Of a stretch of DNA of 12,587 nucleotides, positions 5,684-11,638 are shown one piece after another. The notes under the pieces were generated by a model. The model worked only from the letters and a program-made list of their open reading frames with translations. It made no database searches and was not told the DNA's origin. The stretch's first letter is position 1, and each line of letters opens with the position of its first letter. Made by a program: the position numbers and the translations under genes. The DNA comes from an uncultured Muribaculaceae bacterium (lineage in GTDB: Bacteria > Bacteroidota > Bacteroidia > Bacteroidales > Muribaculaceae), in contig CAJUKF010000022.1 of the NCBI GenBank assembly GCA_910587355.1, forward strand, positions 32,231 through 44,817. Reading direction: 5' to 3'.

Positions 5684-8380
5684 TTATTCAAAAAGACGCT
5701 GCACTTCGTCGGGTGTCATGAGCACGTCGCGCGGTTTCGCTCCCTTCGCAGGGCCGACAATGCCCATCTGCTGCATCTGGTCCATGAATCGGCCGGCTTT
5801 GTTGAAGCCGATTTCGAATTTGCGTTGCAGACTGGTGATTGAGGCCTGGCTCTGTGTGGAGATGAAGAGAGCGCAGCGCTTGAATTCCTCGGTCATGGCA
5901 CCGTAGTCGGTAGTGCCTGAGGGCTCGCTTCCGTCTGCTGCCGGCGGCTCAGGCAGCAGATAGCATGATGTGAATCCCTGCTGACTGCTGATGTGATTGC
6001 AGATTGCCTCTACTTCGGGAGTGTCGATGAAAGCGCACTGTACGCGTTCCACTACACCGTTGAGCATTATCAGCATGTCGCCGCGGCCTATGAGTCGCTG
6101 AGCGCCGGGTCGGTCGAGAATTGTCTTGGAGTCGACGCTCTGTGTGACTTTAAAGGCGATACGCGCTATGAAGTTGGCCTTTATCATACCGGTAATCACA
6201 TCGGTCGAGGGGCGTTGGGTGGCTATAATCATGTGAATGCCCACGGCTCGCGCCTTTTGGGCGATACGCGCAATCGGCACGGCCACTTCTTTGCCCGCAA
6301 CCATGACAAGGTCGGCGTATTCGTCGACTATCACCACGATATAGGGCAGGAAACGGTGACCCTTCTCAGGATTCAGCTGCCGCTGGACGAAACGGGCATT
6401 ATACTCCTTGATATTTCTGGTCATCGCGTCGCTGAGCAGCTGATAGCGGTTGTCCATCTCCACACACAGGGAGTTGAGGGTGTCTATCACCTTCGACGGC
6501 TCGGTAATCACGGCTTTCTCCTCGTCGGGGAGTTTGGCGAGATATTGCTTGTTTATGGACTCGAAGAGCGAGAATTCTACGGTCTTGGGGTCGACAAGCA
6601 CGAATTTGAGTTCGTCGGGATGCTTGGAGTAGAGGAGCGATGCTATGATACAGTTGAGACCTACTGATTTACCCTGACCCGTGGCACCGGCGACGAGCAG
6701 GTGCGGCATCTTGGTGAGGTCGGTGATATAGATGTTGTTCGAAATCGTAGCTCCGAGAGCTATCGGAAGCTCCATTTTGTTGTTGGCGAAGGCTTTCGAT
6801 TCGAGCACGGTACGCATCGACACTATCTGCGGTTTGCGGTTCGGCACTTCGATACCAACGGTGCCTTTACCTGGAATAGGTGCTATGATGCGTATGCCGA
6901 GGGCCGAGAGGCTCATGGCTATATCGTCTTCGAGGCTCTTGATTTTGGCGATTCGTGTTCCCTGTTCGGGCACGATTTCATAGAGCGTGACTGTAGGGCC
7001 GACTGTGGCCTCTATTCGCTGAATGGCTATGTTATAGCTGCGCAGCGCTTCTACAATCAGGTTTTTGTTGGCTATCTGTTCGGCCTCGTTGATTTCCACG
7101 GTCTGGCTTCCCTCGTTGAGGAGTTCTGTTGAGGGAAAGACGTAATTGGAGTGGGCCGCACGCACGTCGTAAGGCTGGTCGATGCTTATGTGGTCGCCGT
7201 GACGTATCGGAGCCTGAGGGTTGACGACAGGTTCGGAATCGGTTTCATGTTTCACAATCACCATTTCGGGTTCGCCGGGTGCGGAGGCAATCGTGCGGGT
7301 GCTTACGTTTTCAGTATGTACTCCTCCGGCAATTGTTGACTCGCTCTCAGCAACAGGTATCTCGTCCATAACAGGGAGTGCCGGTGTATCGCTCTCGGTC
7401 TCGGCATCTTCTTCGTCGTTAGATTCAAATGCATCGAGACCGGGATGGGGAATTTCCGGTACGGTTTCAGGTTCTTCTTCGGTTGATTTCTTTTCGGCTG
7501 CGGATGTCGCTTCGGCAGCGGCGGCGTACGACTCGACGGTTGTGGAAAGTTCGGGTTCGTCGTTGTTTTCCAGGTCGTCAAGACTTGCTGTCGGTTCTGT
7601 CTTGTCCTCTGCGTTGTCAGCGGTTGCTTTGGCAGTCTGTCTGCGTTTCATTACCCCTGCGAGCAGGCTGAAGAATTTCTTCAGGGGATTAAGGAATATG
7701 GCAATGAGAATTCCTGCAAGAAGAAGCGACACACAGTATGCGCCGAGTTCGCTTGAGTAGTCGAGCAGAAGGCGGTTCATTTCGTAGCCGTGATTGCCTC
7801 CGAGGTGGAAAAGCGTGTCGCGGTTATAACCGATGAGACCGGCTATTATTGATAGGGCCGCCGTCGTGAACAGGCAGCGGAACGAAAAACTGAAAAACTC
7901 TATCTTGTGTATGCGTATTACCGCAAGACCAAGCATGAATACATAGAATGCGAGTACAAAAGAGCCGATGCCGAAAGTGTCGACAAGAAGCCATTCGGCT
8001 ATTTTGGCTCCGACCGGTCCTCCGGCGTTTTCTACGGTATCGCCTGCTTCTACGATTTCCTGAACGCTGCGGTTGAGTATCACGCTCTGGTCGGCGGCGT
8101 GGTTTGAAAGAAACGAGATGCATGTGATAGTCATCACGAAGCCGAGCAGGCACAGAAAGATGCCGAACCCGAGGTGGGTGCGGTAGTCGCGGAAGAAAGA
8201 GACTGTGCCGGATTTCTGTGTGCGGTGTGGCTTGCGCGGCCCTTCGGGGTCGGGAACAGGACGGCGTCGCGCCCGCCGGTCTTCGGCCGGGCGTGTCGAG
8301 GCCGGGCGGCTGCGGCGCATGCGCTCGCTGTCGACCGAGGGGTTGATATAGTCCTGCGTATTGATATCGGAAGAATTCAT
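5684..8380 (-). CDS. ftsK: DNA translocase FtsK
   Basis: The 898-residue protein anchors at the division septum and pumps chromosome DNA toward the dif site, where it activates XerCD recombination. An Arg-rich, probably disordered start (about 21-57) precedes four membrane segments (about 72-92, 138-156, 169-184, 212-230). A Glu/Asp/Ala/Ser-rich linker runs to about residue 420. The motor carries Walker A GATGQGKS near 564-571, Walker B VIVDEYADL near 680-690, then ATQRPSTDVITGMIKANF and GRGDML. The C-terminal gamma winged helix (about 825-898) includes SITSLQRKFEIGFNKAGRFMDQM, which reads KOPS and contacts XerD. All parts appear intact. It follows rpe by 32 bases and precedes the LolA-like gene. 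Confidence 0.97.
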   Translation of the reverse strand: MNSSDINTQDYINPSVDSERMRRSRPASTRPAEDRRARRRPVPDPEGPRKPHRTQKSGTVSFFRDYRTHLGFGIFLCLLGFVMTITCISFLSNHAADQSVILNRSVQEIVEAGDTVENAGGPVGAKIAEWLLVDTFGIGSFVLAFYVFMLGLAVIRIHKIEFFSFSFRCLFTTAALSIIAGLIGYNRDTLFHLGGNHGYEMNRLLLDYSSELGAYCVSLLLAGILIAIFLNPLKKFFSLLAGVMKRRQTAKATADNAEDKTEPTASLDDLENNDEPELSTTVESYAAAAEATSAAEKKSTEEEPETVPEIPHPGLDAFESNDEEDAETESDTPALPVMDEIPVAESESTIAGGVHTENVSTRTIASAPGEPEMVIVKHETDSEPVVNPQAPIRHGDHISIDQPYDVRAAHSNYVFPSTELLNEGSQTVEINEAEQIANKNLIVEALRSYNIAIQRIEATVGPTVTLYEIVPEQGTRIAKIKSLEDDIAMSLSALGIRIIAPIPGKGTVGIEVPNRKPQIVSMRTVLESKAFANNKMELPIALGATISNNIYITDLTKMPHLLVAGATGQGKSVGLNCIIASLLYSKHPDELKFVLVDPKTVEFSLFESINKQYLAKLPDEEKAVITEPSKVIDTLNSLCVEMDNRYQLLSDAMTRNIKEYNARFVQRQLNPEKGHRFLPYIVVIVDEYADLVMVAGKEVAVPIARIAQKARAVGIHMIIATQRPSTDVITGMIKANFIARIAFKVTQSVDSKTILDRPGAQRLIGRGDMLIMLNGVVERVQCAFIDTPEVEAICNHISSQQGFTSCYLLPEPPAADGSEPSGTTDYGAMTEEFKRCALFISTQSQASITSLQRKFEIGFNKAGRFMDQMQQMGIVGPAKGAKPRDVLMTPDEVQRLFE

Positions 8381-8412
8381 AAGTATTAATTGAGAAAAGA
8401 GGATTTCAATGT

Positions 8413-9057
8413 TTAAACAGAGGCGAGGGCAGCGATTTCAGCCAAGGGGTCGGCGGCTTTGAACACACTGCTGCCTGCTACGGCCACATCGGCGCCGGCA
8501 TCGGCTACTATGGCGGCGGTCTTCTGGTTTATGCCGCCGTCTACCTGGATAAGGGCACCCGAATGAGATGTTTCTATCAGTGCTTTGAGCTGACGTATTT
8601 TCTCGGTCGTATGCTCTATGAACGACTGTCCGCCGAAGCCGGGATTGACACTCATCAGCAGTACCATGTCCACATCCGAGATTATGTCGCTGAGCAATAT
8701 TACCGGAGTGGCCGGATTGAGGGTCACGGCTGCTTTCATGCCTGCGTCGTGAATACTCTGTATTGTGCGGTGCAGATGTGTGCAGGCTTCATAATGCACA
8801 TTCATCATCATGGCGCCGCAGTCACGCACCTGACTGATATAGCGGTCGGGGTTGACAATCATGAGGTGCACGTCGAGAGGCTTTTGTGCCAGAGACTGCA
8901 CGCTTTTAATCACCGGAAATCCGAATGATATATTGGGTACGAACACGCCGTCCATCACATCGCAGTGTATCCATCCGGCTTCGCTGCGGTTAATCATATC
9001 AACAGCTTCGGCGAGATGACCGAAGTCGGCGGCAAGAAGTGAAGGCGCTATAATCAT
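8413..9057 (-). CDS. rpe: Ribulose-phosphate 3-epimerase
   Basis: The cytoplasmic TIM-barrel enzyme interconverts ribulose 5-phosphate and xylulose 5-phosphate in the pentose phosphate pathway. The 214-residue protein has APSLLAADF (4-12), the metal and catalytic site HCDVMDGVFVPN (31-42; His31, Asp33), DVHLMI with His64, VNPGFGGQSF (137-146) and QVDGGIN with Asp173 (171-177). These match the metal-binding and acid/base residues known for the family. Its ATG overlaps the DedA-like stop as ATGA (9054-9057), which indicates translational coupling. ftsK follows after 32 bases. Confidence 0.97.
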   Translation of the reverse strand: MIIAPSLLAADFGHLAEAVDMINRSEAGWIHCDVMDGVFVPNISFGFPVIKSVQSLAQKPLDVHLMIVNPDRYISQVRDCGAMMMNVHYEACTHLHRTIQSIHDAGMKAAVTLNPATPVILLSDIISDVDMVLLMSVNPGFGGQSFIEHTTEKIRQLKALIETSHSGALIQVDGGINQKTAAIVADAGADVAVAGSSVFKAADPLAEIAALASV

Positions 9058-9728
9058 TTTTTCTTTGTCTTGAATGCGTTATAAATAATGTACACTATAC
9101 ACAGTGCCAGTATAATCAGACCGGCAATCGTAAGGTAGCCGTTATATTTCTCTACTGCGGCATACAGCTGGTCGAGCATCACGTGTTGTGCGAGCCACCA
9201 TCCCAGCAGTGCAAGAATGGCATTCCAGACGAGCGCGCCAAGGGACGTGAACAGACAGAATACCCATATGTTCATTTTTGCGATGCCTGCTGGAATGGAA
9301 ATCAGCTGACGGATAGCCGGTATCAGACGGCCGATGAAGGTGGAGGCGGCTCCATGTTCGTCGAAATATTTCTCGGCCTTGCGCACTTTCTCCTCATTGA
9401 TGAGGCACGCGTGTCCGAATCGCGAATTGGCGAACGCATATACTATGGGGCGACCGATGAGCAGGGAAAGCACGTAGTTGATGAGTGCGCCAACCAACGC
9501 GCCGGCAGTGGCCACGAGTACGATGAGGAATATATTCATGTCGCCGCGCTGAACCGCCAGATACGCAGCCGGCGGAACCACCACTTCCGACGGGAAGGGT
9601 ATGAACGAACTCTCTATGACCATGAATATGAATACAAAGAGATATGAGGCGTTGTTGACGAACCAGTCGAAAAACCAGGCGGCGTTCAGATAATCCGTGA
9701 TGGCACACGGCATGAATAAATCTATCAT
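9054..9728 (-). CDS. DedA-family (VTT / SNARE-associated) inner-membrane protein
   Basis: The 224-residue membrane protein has the DedA signatures: Glu39 with SSFIPFPSE (40-48) in the first re-entrant region, and FIGRLIPAIRQLISIPAGIAKM (131-152) with the conserved Arg134, Pro137 and Arg140. Hydrophobic segments lie around 15-40, 65-92, 140-185 and 195-218, and the C-terminus is lysine-rich. DedA proteins act in the inner membrane; several are linked to undecaprenyl-phosphate or phospholipid recycling and to proton-motive-force maintenance. The exact substrate here is unknown. It is the first gene of the seven-gene minus-strand unit, with a promoter match at 9756-9763, and its stop overlaps the rpe start. 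Confidence 0.9.
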   Translation of the reverse strand: MIDLFMPCAITDYLNAAWFFDWFVNNASYLFVFIFMVIESSFIPFPSEVVVPPAAYLAVQRGDMNIFLIVLVATAGALVGALINYVLSLLIGRPIVYAFANSRFGHACLINEEKVRKAEKYFDEHGAASTFIGRLIPAIRQLISIPAGIAKMNIWVFCLFTSLGALVWNAILALLGWWLAQHVMLDQLYAAVEKYNGYLTIAGLIILALCIVYIIYNAFKTKKK

Positions 9729-9755
9729 TTAAGTTTGAGTTTACATTTTAATTTG

Positions 9756-9763
9756 CAAAAGTA
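9756..9763 (-). promoter_or_regulatory. -7 promoter element for the dedA-rpe-ftsK operon
   Basis: Read on the minus strand, TACTTTTG (9763 down to 9756) matches the Bacteroidota TAnnTTTG consensus. It lies 27 bases upstream of the DedA start at 9728. No TTTG is present at the ideal -33 distance, so the match rests on the -7 box alone. Confidence 0.5.
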
Positions 9764-9900
9764 CGCAAAAAACATGAGAAAGTAATTGACACAAATAAAA
9801 AAGCATGGCAATCTATGCGGAAAATGATTTTCGGATAATAAAAATTAAGATTTAATGAATATTCAAGGCCCCAAAATACTCCCGTTGACGAAATATTTGT

Positions 9901-9908
9901 TAACTTTG
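9901..9908 (+). promoter_or_regulatory. -7 promoter element for the sugar transporter
   Basis: TAACTTTG matches TAnnTTTG and is followed by GCACTCG. Transcription would start near 9915 and give a leader of about 75 bases before the ATG at 9990. The leader is A-rich near the start codon with no Shine-Dalgarno sequence, as is usual in Bacteroidota. The -33 region is not well conserved. Confidence 0.55.
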
Positions 9909-9989
9909 CACTCGAAGCGGCCATATGGTCCACTGAAAATCCTTGAATCCAAATAACTCATATAAACCAAACCTATCCTTTTCAAAACA

Positions 9990-11306
9990 ATGGCTTCAAA
10001 AGTAAATGCGCAAGGCGCATCCGCGGCGAAAGGCAGCAATATGGTGGCTATTATCACCATGTTCTTCATTTTCGCCATGATTTCCTTCGTGACCAACATG
10101 GCCGCTCCTTTCGGTAATATCTGGGGTTTCAGATATGATTGGGCCGGTATGGCCGGTAACCTTATGAACTTCGTTGCCTACCTCTTCATGGGCATTCCCG
10201 CAGGCAACATGCTCATCAAATACGGCTACAAGAAAACTGCTCTTATCGCCCTCGCTGTAGGTGCAATCGGCCTCGCAATTCAGCTTGCTTCCGGTTACCT
10301 CGGCGCCGGCGAGACCGCTCTTTATGTTTACCTCCTCGGTGCTTTTGTCTGCGGTCTCTGCGTCTGCATGCTCAACACCGTTGTTAACCCCATGCTCAAC
10401 CTTCTCGGTGGCGGCGGCAACAAAGGCAACCAGCTCATTCAGACCGGCGGCGCCCTCAATTCTCTCTCGGGCACACTCACCCCGCTTCTCGTAGGTGTCC
10501 TCGTAGGCACTCTTACCAAAGAGACCACAATGGCTGCGGTCGCTCCTCTGGTAATCACCGGTATCGTGATTTTCGTACTCGCCTTCGTCATCATCTCTTT
10601 CATCAAAATCAAAGAGCCTCAGGCCAACCTCAGCAAGGTTAAATACGAACACAGCCCCCTCTCGTTCCGTCACTGCCGTCTCGGCATCATCGCTATCTTC
10701 TTCTATGTAGGTACTGAAGTCGGCATCCCCGGCGAGCTCAATGTATGGGTTAGCCGCATGTCGTTCGAAGGCGCCGCTGCCGTTGCCGGTTCGCTCGCCG
10801 CTATCTACTGGCTCATGATGCTCGTCGGCCGTTTCCTCAGCTCTATCATCAGCGGCAAGGTATCGACCCGCGCACAGATGGTCACTGTTTCCTCTGTGGC
10901 AATCATCCTCGTGCTTATCGCGATTTTCCTCCCCGAGAGTGTCACTTTCCGTTCACCCGAAATCAAAGCTCTCCATATCACCAGCGGTGAAGTGCCCATG
11001 AAGTGTCTCTTCCTCTTCCTCACCGGTCTTTGCACTTCTGTAATGTGGGGCGGTATCTTCAACCTCGCTACCGAAGGCCTTGGCAAATACACCGCCAAAG
11101 CTTCGGGCCTCTTCATGACAATGGTTGTCGGCGGCGGCGTCATGCCTTTCATCCAGGACTGGATTGGCCGCAACTTCGGTTATGTCAACAGCTACTGGCT
11201 CGTTGTCGGCATGCTCGCCTACATCTTCTTCTACTCGTTCACCGGTAGCAAGAACGTCAACAAAGACATCCCCGTTGACGAGGTTCCCGACGCACGCAAT
11301 CTCTAA
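9990..11306 (+). CDS. FHS-type sugar:H+ symporter (MFS superfamily, FucP/GluP-like)
   Basis: The 438-residue protein has about twelve membrane segments and fits the fucose/galactose/glucose:proton symporter group. Visible signatures are FVTNMAAPFG (33-42) in helix 1, the MFS loop 2-3 motif MGIPAGNMLIKYGYKK (67-82), NTVVNPMLNLLG (129-140) where FHS members have an N-x-x-x-NP motif, GALNSLSGTLTPLL (154-167), and FFYVGTEVGIPGELNVW in helix 7. The sugar cannot be read from the sequence. Codon use differs from the neighbours: leucine is mostly CTC, isoleucine mostly ATC, and TTC and AAC dominate, which is a pattern of high expression. It stands alone between its own promoter and a strong terminator. 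Confidence 0.88.
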   Translation: MASKVNAQGASAAKGSNMVAIITMFFIFAMISFVTNMAAPFGNIWGFRYDWAGMAGNLMNFVAYLFMGIPAGNMLIKYGYKKTALIALAVGAIGLAIQLASGYLGAGETALYVYLLGAFVCGLCVCMLNTVVNPMLNLLGGGGNKGNQLIQTGGALNSLSGTLTPLLVGVLVGTLTKETTMAAVAPLVITGIVIFVLAFVIISFIKIKEPQANLSKVKYEHSPLSFRHCRLGIIAIFFYVGTEVGIPGELNVWVSRMSFEGAAAVAGSLAAIYWLMMLVGRFLSSIISGKVSTRAQMVTVSSVAIILVLIAIFLPESVTFRSPEIKALHITSGEVPMKCLFLFLTGLCTSVMWGGIFNLATEGLGKYTAKASGLFMTMVVGGGVMPFIQDWIGRNFGYVNSYWLVVGMLAYIFFYSFTGSKNVNKDIPVDEVPDARNL

Positions 11307-11311
11307 TCACG

Positions 11312-11336
11312 AAAAAAAGAGACATCATAGGTCTCT
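11312..11336 (-). terminator. Rho-independent terminator on the minus strand
   Basis: Read on the minus strand, a 6-bp stem AGAGAC/GTCTCT with a 7-base loop is followed directly by a run of T (11318 down to 11312). It faces transcription coming from the permease gene at the right, about 300 bases past that gene's stop. The stem is short. Confidence 0.5.
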
Positions 11337-11350
11337 CGTATAATGTTTTC

Positions 11351-11389
11351 GCAGCGCGATTTACAACAAGTAAATCGCGCTGCCCTTTT
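11351..11389 (+). terminator. Strong Rho-independent terminator of the sugar transporter gene
   Basis: There is a perfect 14-bp inverted repeat, GCAGCGCGATTTAC (11351-11364) and GTAAATCGCGCTGC (11370-11383), with an AACAA loop, followed by CCTTTT. It lies 45 bases after the transporter stop codon. The other strand has no T run, so it works in the plus direction. Confidence 0.9.
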
Positions 11390-11469
11390 GTTAATGAACC
11401 TTTATGTTTATGCGACTTAAGGCTATTTTGTTTAATTAGTGTTAATTTTAGAAAATATCTGCTCGAAAA

Positions 11470-11487
11470 TTATGTTGCATAACATAA
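11470..11487. promoter_or_regulatory. Palindromic operator-like site upstream of the small RNA
   Basis: TTATGTTGCATAACATAA has two perfect 7-base arms around a 4-base centre. The right arm ends 6 bases before the -7 box at 11494, so it covers the -33 region of that promoter. Size and symmetry fit a dimeric winged-helix regulator of the Crp/Fnr or ArsR kind, but the regulator is unknown. Confidence 0.45.
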
Positions 11488-11493
11488 AAACAC

Positions 11494-11501
11494 TACCTTT
11501 G
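11494..11501 (+). promoter_or_regulatory. -7 promoter element of the small RNA
   Basis: TACCTTTG matches the Bacteroidota TAnnTTTG consensus and is followed by CATCAG. The expected start site is near 11507. A TTG at 11475-11477 lies 16 bases upstream, inside the palindrome, which is slightly short of the usual -33 spacing. Confidence 0.6.
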
Positions 11502-11506
11502 CATCA

Positions 11507-11571
11507 GTTTTTCATGGTATTAGATTTAAGGTGAAAAGATTATTCGTCGTGACGACGGGTAATTTTTTTTT
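11507..11571 (+). ncRNA. Candidate stand-alone small RNA of about 65 nt
   Basis: A -7 box at 11494-11501, a short unstructured segment (GGTATTAGATTTAAGGT at 11516-11532) and a strong terminator hairpin ending in nine T define a compact transcription unit. No plus-strand gene follows it, so it is not an obvious leader, and it has no convincing reading frame. From memory, a segment resembling TCATGGTATTAGATTTAAGGT followed by a GTCGTGA-loop hairpin recurs between genes in Bacteroidales, which would fit a paralogous small RNA family such as those described in Bacteroides (for example FopS); this was not checked. The start coordinate is estimated from the promoter box. Confidence 0.6.
11539..11571 (+). 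terminator. Rho-independent terminator of the small RNA
   Basis: The RNA stem AUUAUUCGUCG (11539-11549) pairs with CGACGGGUAAU (11553-11563) over 11 positions with two G-U pairs and a tiny UGA loop (or a 10-bp stem with a GUGAC loop), followed by nine T (11563-11571). Confidence 0.85.
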
Positions 11572-11638
11572 ACCCCTGACAAAACGTACCAAAATCCCTG
11601 CGAGGAAGCTTGAAGATTCACCTTTATTCAATAAAACT

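Larger units (their letters stand above)
11307..11638. other. 332-base intergenic region between the transporter and the permease
   Basis: No protein-coding gene is supported here. From left to right it holds a minus-strand terminator, a plus-strand terminator, an AT-rich stretch (about 11390-11469), a palindrome (11470-11487), a -7 promoter box (11494-11501) and a short transcript candidate ending in a terminator (to 11571). Nothing is recognised in 11572-11638, which is the start of the permease 3' untranslated region on the minus strand. Confidence 0.8.

Noticed and set aside
5647..5691. TTG start at 5691 extending the LolA-like protein upstream
   Set aside because: It would put 15 polar residues before a clear signal peptide and overlap the ftsK stop; the ATG at 5646 (or 5652) fits an exported protein.
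5993..6667. 224-codon plus-strand frame opposite the ftsK motor domain
   Set aside because: It is antisense to highly conserved FtsK sequence and has no promoter or family features of its own.
9921..9928. CCATATGG palindrome in the leader of the sugar transporter
   Set aside because: It is only 8 bases with no wider symmetry, as expected by chance. It lies after the predicted transcription start with no supporting repeat.
9996..10673. 225-codon minus-strand open frame inside the sugar transporter
   Set aside because: It lies opposite the codon-biased transporter gene. Its Glu- and Gly-rich, repetitive composition is what the complement of hydrophobic codons gives.
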